Origin: Sulfitobacter sp. JL08
Lineage (GTDB): Bacteria > Pseudomonadota > Alphaproteobacteria > Rhodobacterales > Rhodobacteraceae
DNA: 64,000 bases
Assembly: GCF_003352045.1 (NCBI RefSeq)
Contig: NZ_CP025815.1
Span: forward strand, 3,534,001 to 3,598,000
Direction of reading: 5' to 3'
In this document: in pieces, positions 42,300 through 52,725 of the stretch
Numbering within the stretch: position 1 is the first letter of the stretch
How the letters are laid out: each line of letters opens with the position of its first letter
The notes under the pieces: model-generated
What the model saw: the letters and a program-made list of their open reading frames with translations, nothing else
The model's database searches: none
What the model was told of the DNA's origin: nothing
Program-made: the position numbers and the translations under genes

Positions 42300-44824
42300 G
42301 TTTGCGTCTGGCCGCACGTTTCGCACGGCGAGAACTGCGTGGCGGGCTTCAGGGGTTCCGCATTTTTCTGGCTTGTCTCGCTCTGGGTGTCGCGGCGATT
42401 GCGGCTGTCGGCTCTGTGCGCGCCAGCATCGAGGCCGGTCTGGCAAAGGAAGGCGCCGCCCTGCTGGGAGGCGATGCCGAGATCGAACTGACCTACCGCT
42501 TTGCAACCGAGGAAGAACGCGACTGGATGCGCCAAAACGCGCAAGAGGTTTCTGAAGTAATCGATTTTCGATCAATGGCAGTGTCGCGGAAAAACGGCGA
42601 AGCGGAACGCGGGCTGACGCAGGTAAAAGCAATTGATGATGTTTATCCGCTGGTCGGACAGGTTGACCTGATACCCGAAATGCCGCTGGATATTGCAATG
42701 CAGGGCCAGAGCGGTTTGCCCGGTGCGGTGATGGAACGGGCGCTGATCGACCGTATGGCGCTGGTCATCGGCGACAGCTTTGCCCTTGGAACGCAAGACT
42801 TTGTCTTGATGGCGGAACTGGCCGGGGAGCCCGATGCGGCGGCGGGCGGTTTCGCCCTTGGGCCACGCACCATTGTAACAACGCAAAATCTGGAAAATTC
42901 CGGCCTGCTGGAACCGGGCACGCTGTTTTCTTCGAAATACCGTCTGGCGCTGCCCGAGGGAACCGAACTGGAGGAACTGGAACAACAGGCCAAGGCCCGA
43001 TTTGAAAATGCAGGGCTGCGCTGGACAGATTCCCGCAACGGCGCGCCGGGTGTGGCCGAATTCGTTGACCGGCTGGGGGCATTTCTGGTTCTGGTCGGGC
43101 TATCGGGTCTGGCGGTGGGCGGCGTCGGCGTTTCTGCCGCAGTGCGGGCCTATCTGGCTGGCAAGACCAATGTGATCGCCACGTTGCGGACACTGGGCGC
43201 CAGCCGCCGCACGATTTTCCAGACCTATTTCATCCAGATCGGGGTGCTTAGCATATTGGGGATCGTGATCGGCCTGTTCCTGGGCGGCTTTGTTCCCCTG
43301 CTTGTTGCGCCACTGATCGAAGCGCGCCTGCCGATACCTGCGTCTTTTGCAATCTATCCTGAGCCCCTGATCGAAGCCGCGTTGTACGGAATTCTGACGG
43401 CATTGGTTTTCACACTCTGGCCCCTCGCAAGAACCGAAGACGTCCGCGCGGCGACCCTTTTCAGGGATGCGTTGGGCGGCACCAGATTATTGCCCGCACC
43501 GCGGTACCTGCTGGTCATAGTCCTTGGCCTGGCTGCTTTGATCGGGCTGGCGGGTTGGTTCAGCAACACGTGGCGCCTTACCCTGTGGACGGCGGCCGGC
43601 ATCGCCGGAGCCTTGGTCATCCTGGCGGTTGCTTCGGTTCTGATCCGCTGGGGGTCGCGCCGTGGCGTCCGGCTGGCCCGCAACCGGCCCGCACTGCGAT
43701 GGGCCTTGGGGGCGATCGGCGGGCCGCGCGAAGGCGCGGCTTCTGTCGTCTTGTCTCTCGGGCTTGGACTGTCCGTACTGGCGGCTGTCGGCCAGATTGA
43801 CGGAAACCTGCGCAACGCCATTTCGGGGCAATTGCCCGAAGTCGCGCCATCATATTTCTTTGTTGATATTCAGCAGGACCAGATGGACGGGTTCAATGAC
43901 CGCCTGAACAGTGATGCAGCAGTTCGCAAGGTCGAAAGCGCACCAATGCTGCGAGGTGTGATCACCACAATCAACGGCAGGCCTGCGCGCGACGTCGCTG
44001 GCGATCATTGGGTGGTGAATGGGGATCGCGGCGTTACCTACGCCGACCGACTGCCCGAAAACACCCGCATCACGGCTGGCACATGGTGGCCCGAAGGCTA
44101 CGATGGCCCACCCCAGATCAGCTTTGCCCAGGAAGAAGCCGATGAAATGGGGCTGCTTCTGGGGGATATCCTGACCATCAACATTCTGGGGCGCGACATC
44201 ACCGCCACGATCACCAGCTTTCGCGAGGTTGATTTTTCCACCGCAGGCATCGGCTTTGTGCTGACGATGAACCCCGCCGCACTGGCGGGTGCGCCGCACA
44301 GTTTCATTTCAACCGTCTATGCCGAACCGCAGGCCGAAGCGGCCATTCTGCGCGATCTTTCAAATACCTTTCCCAACATCACCGCCATTCGGGTGCGCGA
44401 TGCAATCGATCGTGTTTCCGAGGTTCTTGCCGGATTGGCCGCAGCCACATCCTATGGCGCCGCAGCCACATTGCTGACCGGTTTTCTGGTCCTGATCGGC
44501 GCTGCTGCCGCAGGCGAAGGGGCACGCACCTACGAGGCCGCCGTCCTGAAAACCCTGGGCGCATCGCGGCGACAGATATTGTACAGCTTTGCCTTGCGGG
44601 CGGCCCTGCTGGGCGCGGCGGCGGGGCTGGTCGCGCTGGGGGCCGGATTGCTGGGTGGCTGGGCCGTAAGCACCTATGTGATGAGCACGGATTTCAAGGT
44701 TATCTGGCCATCCGCACTGGCCATTATTGCCGGCGGGATCATTGCAACGCTGTTGTCGGGTCTTGCCTTTGCGTGGCGGCCACTGGCCGCGCGCCCGGCA
44801 CAGGTGCTGCGTGCGCGCGAATAA
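42296..44824 (+). CDS. ybbP: FtsX-like ABC permease (YbbP type)
   Basis: 842 residues with one N-terminal helix, a periplasmic domain, then two FtsX four-helix modules (regions about 250-430 and 700-842) and an extra central pair. The repeated motif LRTLGASRRTIFQTYF and LKTLGASRRQILYSFA marks the two FtsX halves. It partners the ATPase encoded upstream. Confidence 0.9.
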   Translation: MSLRLAARFARRELRGGLQGFRIFLACLALGVAAIAAVGSVRASIEAGLAKEGAALLGGDAEIELTYRFATEEERDWMRQNAQEVSEVIDFRSMAVSRKNGEAERGLTQVKAIDDVYPLVGQVDLIPEMPLDIAMQGQSGLPGAVMERALIDRMALVIGDSFALGTQDFVLMAELAGEPDAAAGGFALGPRTIVTTQNLENSGLLEPGTLFSSKYRLALPEGTELEELEQQAKARFENAGLRWTDSRNGAPGVAEFVDRLGAFLVLVGLSGLAVGGVGVSAAVRAYLAGKTNVIATLRTLGASRRTIFQTYFIQIGVLSILGIVIGLFLGGFVPLLVAPLIEARLPIPASFAIYPEPLIEAALYGILTALVFTLWPLARTEDVRAATLFRDALGGTRLLPAPRYLLVIVLGLAALIGLAGWFSNTWRLTLWTAAGIAGALVILAVASVLIRWGSRRGVRLARNRPALRWALGAIGGPREGAASVVLSLGLGLSVLAAVGQIDGNLRNAISGQLPEVAPSYFFVDIQQDQMDGFNDRLNSDAAVRKVESAPMLRGVITTINGRPARDVAGDHWVVNGDRGVTYADRLPENTRITAGTWWPEGYDGPPQISFAQEEADEMGLLLGDILTINILGRDITATITSFREVDFSTAGIGFVLTMNPAALAGAPHSFISTVYAEPQAEAAILRDLSNTFPNITAIRVRDAIDRVSEVLAGLAAATSYGAAATLLTGFLVLIGAAAAGEGARTYEAAVLKTLGASRRQILYSFALRAALLGAAAGLVALGAGLLGGWAVSTYVMSTDFKVIWPSALAIIAGGIIATLLSGLAFAWRPLAARPAQVLRARE

Positions 44825-44827
44825 AAT

Positions 44828-44860
44828 GCGTCTGGCAGACCATCCTGCCAGACGCGGTTT
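44828..44860. terminator. Terminator between convergent ybbP and gcvP
   Basis: An 11-bp perfect stem (44828-44838 with 44845-44855) with loop ACCATC is followed by GGTTTT. It fits termination of the ybbA-ybbP message and probably also of the opposing gcvTHP message. Confidence 0.8.
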
Positions 44861-44866
44861 TGCCGT

Positions 44867-47716
44867 TTACTCTGCCGCCTTGGCGTAATCCTCCATCGGC
44901 GGGCAGGTGCAGACCAGATGGCGATCGCCATAAACGTTGTCGACACGGTTGACCGGGGGCCAATATTTATCCACGCGGAACGCACCCGGGGGGAAACACC
45001 CCTGTTCGCGCGTATAGGGCCGGTCCCATTTGCTTACCAGATCCTCGACCGTGTGAGGCGCGTTCTTCAACGGGTTGTTGACCGGATCAATCCGCCCCTC
45101 TTCGATATCGGCAATTTCGGCGCGGATGGCCAGCATGGCATCGCAGAACCGGTCCAGCTCGGCGCAGGTTTCGCTTTCGGTCGGTTCGATCATCAGCGTG
45201 CCCGCCACGGGCCAACTCATCGTCGGGGCGTGAAAGCCGCAATCAATCAGACGTTTGGCAATGTCTTCTACCGTCACGCCGGCGCTGTCCTCATAGGGGC
45301 GCGTATCAATGATGCATTCATGCGCCACCCGGCCTGTCGGACCCTTGTACAGCACATCAAACGCCCCTTCGAGCCGCTTGGCGATGTAGTTGGCGTTCAG
45401 GATAGCAACCCGTGTTGCCTGCGTCAGGCCTTCACCACCCATCATCAGGCAATACGCCCACGAGATCGGCAAAAGCGACGGGGATCCATAAGGCGCGGCC
45501 GAAACCGGCCCCTGTACACCGCCTGTTTGCGGATGGCCGGGAAGATGTTCGATCAGGTGCGATTTGACACCGATCGGGCCCATGCCGGGGCCACCGCCCC
45601 CATGCGGGATGCAGAACGTCTTGTGCAGGTTCAGGTGGCTGACATCGCCGCCAAGATCACCGGGGCGCGACAGGCCGACCATCGCGTTCATGTTCGCACC
45701 GTCAATATAGACCTGTCCGCCATGGGTGTGCACGATGTTACACACCTCGATCACCGTTTCCTCGAACACGCCGTGGGTCGACGGATACGTGATCATGCAT
45801 CCGGCAAGATTTTCGGCATGTTTTTCTGCTTTGGCGCGGAAATCTTCCAGATCGATATCGCCTCGCGCATCGGATTTTACAGGCACCACATCCCACCCGA
45901 CCATATGGGCGCTGGCGGGGTTCGTACCATGGGCCGACATCGGGATCAGGCAAATGTTGCGATGCCCCTGCCCGTTGGCGCGGTGATAGGCCGATATGGT
46001 CAACAGGCCCGCATATTCGCCCTGCGCGCCGGAATTGGGTTGCATGGAAATCGCGTCATACCCGGTGATCTGGCACAGTTTGTCACTCAGATCGGTGATC
46101 AGTTCGCTGTATCCTTCGGCCTGATCTTTGGGCGCGAACGGATGTAGCTGCGAAAACTCGGGCCAGCTGATCGGCATCATTTCCGCCGCCGAATTCAGCT
46201 TCATCGTGCACGATCCCAGCGGTATCATCGCCCTGTCCAGTGCCAGATCGCGGTCAGCAAGACGGCGCATATAGCGCATCATTTCGGTTTCGGCACGGTT
46301 CATGTGAAAAATCGGATGTTCCAGAAATTCCGTCGTGCGCACCAGATCTTCCGGGACACGGTAGGCCGGCGTGATCAGATCGTCATCCATCATAATCCCG
46401 AACGCGCGCCAGACCGCTTCAATCGTGGCGGGGCGGGTCAACTCGTCCAGCGATATGCCGATCTTTGTATCGCCGACGCGGCGCAGGTTGACACCTTCGC
46501 GCACGCCCGCGTGCAACACGCCGCGTTGCAGCAGGCCGACATCCACAGTGATCGTGTCAAAGAAAGTTTCGGGTTCCACGTTGAAACCGGCGGCTTCCAG
46601 CCCCTTGGCCAGACGCACGGTTTTGCGGTGGATACGCTGCGCAATCGCCTTGAGCCCCTCGGGGCCGTGAAATACCGCGTAAAACCCTGCCATGACGGCC
46701 AGCAAAGCCTGCGCGGTACACACGTTGGACGTGGCCTTTTCGCGGCGGATATGTTGTTCGCGCGTTTGCAGCGACAGGCGATAGGCACGGTTGCCGTGGG
46801 CATCCACCGACACCCCGACAATGCGCCCGGGCATCGCGCGTTTATACGCATCCCGCGCCGCCATATAGGCGGCATGGGGGCCACCATATCCGACCGGAAC
46901 ACCAAACCGCTGTGTCGAGCCGACAGCGATATCGGCACCCATTTCCGCCGGTTCTTTCAACAGAGTCAGGGCCAGTGGATCGGCGCTGATGATGCCGATT
47001 GCATTGGCCCCGTGCAGGGCCGAAATGGCATCGGTAAAATCGCGCACATGTCCGTAGGTTCCCGGATACTGGAAAATCGCGCCGAACACAGCATCGGGAT
47101 CAATGTTGTCAGGCGATCCGACGATCACTTCGATCCCCAAAGGCGCTGCACGCGTCTGCATCACCGCGATATTCTGCGGGTGGCAGTTTTCGTCGATGAA
47201 AAAGCCCTTGGCCTTGGATTTGGCCACCCGTTGCGCCATGGTCATTGCTTCGGCGCAGGCCGTGGCCTCGTCCAGCAGCGACGCATTGGCAATCTCCAGC
47301 CCCGTCAGATCACTGACCATGGTCTGAAAGTTCAACAGCGCCTCAAGCCGCCCTTGCGAGATTTCGGGCTGATAGGGAGTGTAGGCCGTGTACCACGCGG
47401 GATTTTCCAGAATGTTGCGCTGGATCGCGGGCGGTGTAACCGTGCCGTGATACCCCTGACCGATCAACGAGGTCAGAACCTTGTTTTTCGAAGCGACCTT
47501 TTTCATGTGATACAAAAGTTCGCGTTCCGATTTTGCCTTGCCGAAGTCCAGCGGTTCCTTCTGCCGGATCGCGGGGGGCAGCGTATCGTCAATCAGGGCG
47601 TCAAGCGTGTCGGCACCGACCACACGCAGCATCTCGGTCATTTCAGACGGGGACGGCCCGATATGGCGGCGGTTGGCAAAATCATAAGGCAGATAGTCGA
47701 TTGGCTTGAACGGCAT
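44867..47716 (-). CDS. gcvP: Glycine dehydrogenase (decarboxylating), P protein
   Basis: A 949-residue single-chain GcvP. The PLP lysine is Lys699 in [17 protein letters not shown], and the N-terminal half has the matching inactive-half motif [19 protein letters not shown]. It decarboxylates glycine and loads the aminomethyl group onto the lipoyl arm of GcvH. The last gene of gcvT-gcvH-gcvP. Confidence 0.96.
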   Translation of the reverse strand: MPFKPIDYLPYDFANRRHIGPSPSEMTEMLRVVGADTLDALIDDTLPPAIRQKEPLDFGKAKSERELLYHMKKVASKNKVLTSLIGQGYHGTVTPPAIQRNILENPAWYTAYTPYQPEISQGRLEALLNFQTMVSDLTGLEIANASLLDEATACAEAMTMAQRVAKSKAKGFFIDENCHPQNIAVMQTRAAPLGIEVIVGSPDNIDPDAVFGAIFQYPGTYGHVRDFTDAISALHGANAIGIISADPLALTLLKEPAEMGADIAVGSTQRFGVPVGYGGPHAAYMAARDAYKRAMPGRIVGVSVDAHGNRAYRLSLQTREQHIRREKATSNVCTAQALLAVMAGFYAVFHGPEGLKAIAQRIHRKTVRLAKGLEAAGFNVEPETFFDTITVDVGLLQRGVLHAGVREGVNLRRVGDTKIGISLDELTRPATIEAVWRAFGIMMDDDLITPAYRVPEDLVRTTEFLEHPIFHMNRAETEMMRYMRRLADRDLALDRAMIPLGSCTMKLNSAAEMMPISWPEFSQLHPFAPKDQAEGYSELITDLSDKLCQITGYDAISMQPNSGAQGEYAGLLTISAYHRANGQGHRNICLIPMSAHGTNPASAHMVGWDVVPVKSDARGDIDLEDFRAKAEKHAENLAGCMITYPSTHGVFEETVIEVCNIVHTHGGQVYIDGANMNAMVGLSRPGDLGGDVSHLNLHKTFCIPHGGGGPGMGPIGVKSHLIEHLPGHPQTGGVQGPVSAAPYGSPSLLPISWAYCLMMGGEGLTQATRVAILNANYIAKRLEGAFDVLYKGPTGRVAHECIIDTRPYEDSAGVTVEDIAKRLIDCGFHAPTMSWPVAGTLMIEPTESETCAELDRFCDAMLAIRAEIADIEEGRIDPVNNPLKNAPHTVEDLVSKWDRPYTREQGCFPPGAFRVDKYWPPVNRVDNVYGDRHLVCTCPPMEDYAKAAE

Positions 47717-47807
47717 TTTTCACTCCCTGAAAGGCAAAGAACCATGGGCCTTTGCTGTGTCCTGGCAAAAAGCGCAGCCGTGTCAACGCACAGGCTGCGC
47801 TGTCAGA

Positions 47808-48167
47808 TCAACTGATGAAGGCCTTGTAGGCTGCTTCATCCATATAGTCGTCCAGTTGCGACGGGTCCGCGACGGTCATCTTGAAGAACCACGCCTCGCC
47901 TTCCGCATCATCGTTTACCTTGCCCGGTTCATCGGTCAGAACCTCGTTCACTTCGGTAATCTCTCCGTCCAGCGGCGCAAGAATATCCGATGCGGCCTTG
48001 ACGCTTTCGATCACGACGATCTCTTCGTCTTTGGTGATCGCACGGCCGACTTCGGGCAATTCCACAAACACAACATCGCCCAGTTGTTCGGCGGCGTGTT
48101 CGGTGATGCCAACGACGATCTCGTCGCCGTCCTGACGCAGCCATTCATGTTCTTCGGTAAACTTCAT
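47808..48167 (-). CDS. gcvH: Glycine cleavage system H protein
   Basis: 119 residues with the lipoylated Lys57 in IESVKAASD. It shuttles the aminomethyl intermediate between GcvP and GcvT. ATG 48167 has AGGAGA 9 bases upstream; the longer open frame is not family sequence. Confidence 0.96.
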   Translation of the reverse strand: MKFTEEHEWLRQDGDEIVVGITEHAAEQLGDVVFVELPEVGRAITKDEEIVVIESVKAASDILAPLDGEITEVNEVLTDEPGKVNDDAEGEAWFFKMTVADPSQLDDYMDEAAYKAFIS

Positions 48168-48198
48168 TTGGTCGTTCTCCTGCTGGTGATAGTTGTGT

Positions 48199-49323
48199 TT
48201 AACGTTTGAAACCCGCCGCCACAAAGGGCAGTTTGACAACCGCTACCGGCAGGCGTTTGCCCCGCACATCGCCGTAAACGGTTGTGCCGGCTGCGGCGTT
48301 TTCGCGGTTCAGCATGCCCATGGCAACGGGGGCCTGCACACTGGGGCCAAACCCGCCAGAGGTGACAGTCCCGATCTGAACATCGGATGTTTCATCGGCG
48401 AAAAGCGCGACGCCGCTGCGCATGGGCGCGCGCCCCTGCGGTGACAGACCGACGCGCACGGATGGCGACGGCGTTTCGAATTCGGCAAGTATCACATCGG
48501 CACCGGGAAATCCGCCTGCCCGCGCACCGCCCGCGCGGCGCACCTTTTGGATGGCCCAAGTCAGAGCGGCAGATGAAGGTGTGGTGCCAGCATCCATATC
48601 CTGTCCGTAAAGGCACAGACCGGCCTCAAGCCGCAGGCTGTCGCGCGCACCAAGACCTATGGGCGCAACCTCTTCCATCTCCAGCAGGGTGCGTACCAGG
48701 GGTTCGACATCGCCCTGATCAACCGAAATTTCGAACCCGTCCTCGCCCGTGTACCCCGATCGGGAGGCCCAGACGGCAATTCCGTTCAGATCTAAAGGCG
48801 CGGCATCCATGAACCGCATGTTGGCCGCAGCAGGATCCAGACGGGCAAGTGCAGTTTCTGCCTTCGGGCCCTGCAACGCGATAAGAGCGCGATCCTCCAG
48901 AACCTCGATCATGATATCAGCAGGCAAACCCGCCCGCATCAGTCGCAGATCGGTTTCCTTACACGCGGCATTGATCACGACAAACAGATCCTGACCACGG
49001 CGCGCGAACATCAGATCGTCTTCGATCCCGCCCTTTTCATTGGTAAAGAACCCGTAGCGTTGCCGCCCGTCTGCCAATCCCAGAACATCCACCGGCGCCA
49101 GCGCTTCGAAGGCCAGGGCAACCGCATCCCAGGACGCTCCGCGCAACAGCACCTGACCCATATGGCTGACATCGAACAGGCCTGCGGCACTGCGCGTGTG
49201 CAAATGTTCCTGCATGACGCCCATCGGATACTGCACCGGCATCGCGTATCCGGCAAAGGGCACCATTTTTGCACCCAGTTCCACATGCAGATCAAACAAA
49301 GCCGTATGCAACAAATCCGACAC
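48199..49323 (-). CDS. gcvT: Glycine cleavage system T protein (aminomethyltransferase)
   Basis: 374 residues, with the folate-binding GcvT signatures FDVSHMGQVLLRG and YTGEDGFEI. It transfers the methylene group to tetrahydrofolate and releases ammonia. The start is GTG 49323 with GGGAG seven bases upstream. The 250-bp leader carries the glycine riboswitch that should control the operon. Confidence 0.95.
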   Translation of the reverse strand: MSDLLHTALFDLHVELGAKMVPFAGYAMPVQYPMGVMQEHLHTRSAAGLFDVSHMGQVLLRGASWDAVALAFEALAPVDVLGLADGRQRYGFFTNEKGGIEDDLMFARRGQDLFVVINAACKETDLRLMRAGLPADIMIEVLEDRALIALQGPKAETALARLDPAAANMRFMDAAPLDLNGIAVWASRSGYTGEDGFEISVDQGDVEPLVRTLLEMEEVAPIGLGARDSLRLEAGLCLYGQDMDAGTTPSSAALTWAIQKVRRAGGARAGGFPGADVILAEFETPSPSVRVGLSPQGRAPMRSGVALFADETSDVQIGTVTSGGFGPSVQAPVAMGMLNRENAAAGTTVYGDVRGKRLPVAVVKLPFVAAGFKR

Positions 49324-49420
49324 GCCAAAACTCCCCCTTTTTGTGTGCCATTGGCTGTCTGGAAAACCCCGAACATACCGGCACCTGATCGCCAGCCCTT
49401 GTGGGTCTGACGCCTGATGC

Positions 49421-49576
49421 CCCCTCTGTCCTGTTGCCTGAGATCGTTATCCCTTCGGCGGGCGCGCAAACGCCACTCTCCAGAGTCTGTGTTTTGGTTG
49501 AAACGGTCCTTTAGGCCTGAGAGTTTCCGGGGCGGTTGCTCCTTCGGCATCGGCGCTGCGCCGATTCTCCCGTTTC
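49421..49576 (-). promoter_or_regulatory. Tandem glycine riboswitch (gcvT type)
   Basis: Read on the minus strand, two aptamers of the glycine riboswitch lie in series. Aptamer 1 is about 49576 to 49500: P1 pairs GAAACGG with CCGTTTC, and it contains GGGAGA, GCCGAAGGAGCAACC, CTCTCAGGC and AAAGGACC. Aptamer 2 is about 49490 to 49421: it contains CTCTGGAGAG, GCCGAAGGGATAACG, CTCAGGCAACAGGACAGAG. They are joined by a short linker. Both carry the conserved GCCGAAGG and CTCAGGC cores. It normally turns gcvTHP on when glycine is plentiful. Confidence 0.93.
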
Positions 49577-49603
49577 AATAGGGTATACGGTAGTATGCAA
49601 CAT

Positions 49604-50065
49604 TCACGCTGACAAGCGGTCTTGATTGCATTGCGATGGATTCAGCATCGCGATCAAAGCCTCGTTGCCACACACCAGCCCGTCCAGCGTCACGTCGTCC
49701 AGTTCCGCAAAGAACGCGGCAGCGGCCTTTGTCAGGGCCTCTCTCAGTCGGCAAGCATTGGTAAAGGGGCATGTATTGTCGGCATCGGCAAAACACTCGG
49801 CAATCGGTATGTTGGCCTCGACACTGCGAAACACATCACCGATCCGGATATCGCCCGGCGCCTTGGCAAGACTTAAGCCGCCATTGCGCCCCCGCTGCGT
49901 ATGCAAATATCCCAGCTGACTGAGTTGGTTGATCACTTGCGCAAGATGGTTTTCTGAAATGTTGCAGCAGGTCGCGATCTGGTTTTTTGTAACCAGCTTG
50001 CCGGGGTGGGCTGCGCAATACATCAGCAATCTGACGGCTATGTTGGTTCGTTTGGTTATCCGCAC
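49604..50065 (-). CDS. Rrf2-family Fe-S regulator, NsrR-like
   Basis: A 153-residue Rrf2 winged-helix regulator (TKNQIATCCNISENHLAQVINQLSQLGYLHTQRGRNGGLSLAKAP). Cys91, Cys99 and Cys105 (ECFADADNTCPFTNACRL) are placed to ligate an iron-sulfur cluster. The ACRLREAL context is NsrR-like (nitric oxide sensing), while the residue numbers are also close to those of RirA. The start is GTG 50065 with AGGTGA upstream. It lies upstream of the glycine riboswitch on the same strand; its targets are not visible. Confidence 0.82.
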   Translation of the reverse strand: MRITKRTNIAVRLLMYCAAHPGKLVTKNQIATCCNISENHLAQVINQLSQLGYLHTQRGRNGGLSLAKAPGDIRIGDVFRSVEANIPIAECFADADNTCPFTNACRLREALTKAAAAFFAELDDVTLDGLVCGNEALIAMLNPSQCNQDRLSA

Positions 50066-50150
50066 GCGCGTTCACCTGTTGCCATTCGGTACAATACCTT
50101 GGCACAGTCCGCCCGAAACAGGTTTGACCTATATCAAGCGCCCTATTTTT

Positions 50151-50747
50151 ATGACACACATGCCTCCTCCCTATTTCTTCGGTTACGGTTCTCTGGTGAA
50201 CCGGACCACGCATGATTACGGCAATCCGACCCGTGCAACGGCACAGGGCTGGCGGCGTCTGTGGCGCCATACGGGCAAACGCCCGGTTGCCTTTCTGACC
50301 GTGGTTCCTGATCCGTCTTGCAGAATAGACGGGCTGATTGCATCTGTTCCCGGGGCAGACTGGGCCGCGCTGGATGCCCGCGAATGGGCCTATGATCGTG
50401 TCGCCGCATCCGATCAGATCAGGCACGACCTTGATCACCGGCCAGCCATCCATCTTTACACCGTCGCGCCTGACCAGAACCACGCGCCCGATACCAGGCA
50501 TCCGATCCTTCTCAGCTACATAGACGTGGTCGTTCAGGGCTATCTGACCGAATTCGGCGTCGAAGGCGCATTACGGTTTTTCGAAACGACCGATGGATGG
50601 GAGGCCCCGATCCTGAATGACCGCGCCGCGCCGGTCTATGCCCGCCATCGCAGCCTGACAGACTTTGAACGCCGCTTCGTCGATCAGAATCTCGAAGCTC
50701 TGTCGGCGCGCATTGACCGGCCAGAAGGCTTGAGTCCAAAACGCTAG
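50151..50747 (+). CDS. Gamma-glutamylcyclotransferase-like protein
   Basis: About 198 residues with the GGCT-fold start YFFGYGSLVN and a candidate catalytic Glu in LDAREWAYDRV. Family members release 5-oxoproline from gamma-glutamyl peptides, but many bacterial ones have unknown substrates. ATG 50151 or 50160 may be used; neither has a clear ribosome-binding site. It is divergent from the Rrf2 gene and ends next to gltX. Confidence 0.75.
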   Translation: MTHMPPPYFFGYGSLVNRTTHDYGNPTRATAQGWRRLWRHTGKRPVAFLTVVPDPSCRIDGLIASVPGADWAALDAREWAYDRVAASDQIRHDLDHRPAIHLYTVAPDQNHAPDTRHPILLSYIDVVVQGYLTEFGVEGALRFFETTDGWEAPILNDRAAPVYARHRSLTDFERRFVDQNLEALSARIDRPEGLSPKR

Positions 50748-50795
50748 ATTGGCTGGTTTCCGCCAAAGGCCGGATAAACGTTTAGCCAGCCCGGG

Positions 50796-52121
50796 CTATT
50801 TGCGGCGGGGCGGGTTTTGCAGCAAAGGCATCAGTTGCGACATATCCGGTCCGTGCGCCTGTCCGGTCAACGCCTTGCGCAACGGCATGAACAGACCGCG
50901 CCCCTTGCGACCGGTCGCGTCTTTTACAGCGGCGGTCCAGCTGCCCCATGTGTCAGGCGTGTAGGGCAAAGGCGGCAACATCGACAGCGCCGTGTCGACA
51001 AACTCCGCATCTTCCGGATCGATATCCGGTGTGGCTCCCTTCGACAGCATGTCCCACCAGCTTTCAAGATCGTTCAGCGTCGTGATGTTGTCCTTGACCA
51101 CGTCCCAGAAAGGCTCTGCAAGATGGGCCGGTACACCGATTTCGGCAACCTGTTCCGCGACGGCGTTGAACGGCTGCGCCTGCAAATAATGGGCGGTCAG
51201 CGGCAACAGGTCATCGGCATCGAACTTGGTCGGTGCGGACCCGAAATGGCTGATGTCAAAGCCATCGATCAACTGGGACATATCGGTGCGGATTTCAACG
51301 GGATCGGACGATCCAAGCCGGGCCATCAGGCTCAGCAGCGCCATCGGCTGGATGCCGCGCTCACGCAGGTCGCGCAGCGCCAGTGTGCCCAATCTTTTGG
51401 ACAACGCTTCGCCCTGCGGCCCCGTCAGCAACGAATGATGTGCAAACCGCGGCGGCGTTCCGCCCAGCGCATTGATGATCTGGATTTGCGTGGCTGTGTT
51501 GGTCACATGGTCTGATCCGCGCACCACATCCGTGACGCCCATTTCGATATCATCCACCACCGATGCCAGCGTGTACAGAACCTGCCCGTCACCCCGGATC
51601 AAAACCGGATCGGACAGGGACGCTGCATCGATCGAAATATCGCCCAGAATGCCATCAGCCCATTCGATGCGTTCATGGTCCAGCAGGAACCGCCACACAC
51701 CCGGACCACGTTCGGCGCGCAAGGCATCCTTTTGCGCATCCGAAAGGGACAAAGCCGCCCGGTCATAAACCGGCGGCTTGCTCATGTTCAGCTGTTTCTT
51801 GCGCTTCAGGTCCAGTTCGGTCGGGGTTTCGAATGCTTCGTAAAAACGGCCTTTTGCGCGCAGTTCGTCCGCAGCCGCGGCGTAGCGGTCCAAACGGTCT
51901 GATTGACGTTCCACCCTGTCCCATTCCAGGCCCAGCCATTCCAGATCCCGCATGATCCCATCGACATATTCCTGCTTGGAGCGTTCCGCATCCGTATCGT
52001 CGATCCGCAAGATAAACGTCCCGCCGGCCTTGCGGGCGATCAGGTAATTCATCAGCGCGGTGCGCAGGTTGCCAACATGGATGTAACCGGTTGGGGACGG
52101 GGCAAAACGGGTAATGGTCAT
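50796..52121 (-). CDS. gltX: Glutamyl-tRNA synthetase
   Basis: A 441-residue class I synthetase. It has the HIGH-type motif PSPTGYIHVGNLR (residues 8-20) and a KMSKS-type ALSKRLG. ATG 52121 has GGAGA upstream. It is of the shorter form seen in alphaproteobacteria, which often carry two GltX proteins, one also charging tRNA-Gln for later amidation. A single-gene unit here. Confidence 0.93.
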   Translation of the reverse strand: MTITRFAPSPTGYIHVGNLRTALMNYLIARKAGGTFILRIDDTDAERSKQEYVDGIMRDLEWLGLEWDRVERQSDRLDRYAAAADELRAKGRFYEAFETPTELDLKRKKQLNMSKPPVYDRAALSLSDAQKDALRAERGPGVWRFLLDHERIEWADGILGDISIDAASLSDPVLIRGDGQVLYTLASVVDDIEMGVTDVVRGSDHVTNTATQIQIINALGGTPPRFAHHSLLTGPQGEALSKRLGTLALRDLRERGIQPMALLSLMARLGSSDPVEIRTDMSQLIDGFDISHFGSAPTKFDADDLLPLTAHYLQAQPFNAVAEQVAEIGVPAHLAEPFWDVVKDNITTLNDLESWWDMLSKGATPDIDPEDAEFVDTALSMLPPLPYTPDTWGSWTAAVKDATGRKGRGLFMPLRKALTGQAHGPDMSQLMPLLQNPPRRK

Positions 52122-52190
52122 GTGATATCTCCAGCGTCGGCGCTGTCCTGTCACAGGGCATGGGCTTTGTCCAGAAGGCGCGAAACCGCG

Positions 52191-52619
52191 TTAAGTTGGC
52201 GTAACGGGCCAACGCGCATTCAGATTTGCCAGTCCCGCGCCTATCAGTTCGGCCAGAACATCAGTGTCGATATCCGCCAGCTTGTTCACATAAAGACAGG
52301 ATTTTCCGATCTTGTGTTTGCCAAGGCGGCCCAGAATCTCTGTGAAATCGGCATAACCGGGCATGATATAGATCGACAGCGCCGCCTTGCGCGGCGAAAA
52401 CCCTGTCGCCAGAAAATCACCTTCCCGACCTGAATCGTAAACATAGTGATAGGTGCCGTAGCCAATGATGGATGTCCCCCACATGCGGGGTTGATACCCG
52501 GTAACGCGGCGAAACAGGGTATCCAGCACCTGCGCATCGTTCTGTTTTGCCGCCGGGACAACCCGATCCAGAAAACCCGCGACATCAGTGTCTGACATTT
52601 GCGTCTTGTTTCCGGTCAT
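52191..52619 (-). CDS. DUF1801 (YdhG-like) protein
   Basis: A 142-residue cytosolic protein of the DUF1801 / YdhG family, recognised from FRRVTGYQPRMWGTSIIGYGTYHYVY and KHKIGKSCLYVNKLADID. Function unknown; related proteins bind metals or act in stress responses. A second ATG seven codons in is a possible start. Confidence 0.78.
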   Translation of the reverse strand: MTGNKTQMSDTDVAGFLDRVVPAAKQNDAQVLDTLFRRVTGYQPRMWGTSIIGYGTYHYVYDSGREGDFLATGFSPRKAALSIYIMPGYADFTEILGRLGKHKIGKSCLYVNKLADIDTDVLAELIGAGLANLNARWPVTPT

Positions 52620-52725
52620 TTGTGAAACCTAGCATAATTGTTTCGTTCGATCACGTCAGCGTTACACTTTGACGACAAAACCTGCACCGACCCTATTTCA
52701 AAGCAATCAACAGGAGGACAGTTGA

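Noticed and set aside
46304-47815. A 503-codon open frame opposite gcvP
   Set aside because: Antisense to gcvP; the translation shows no family features.
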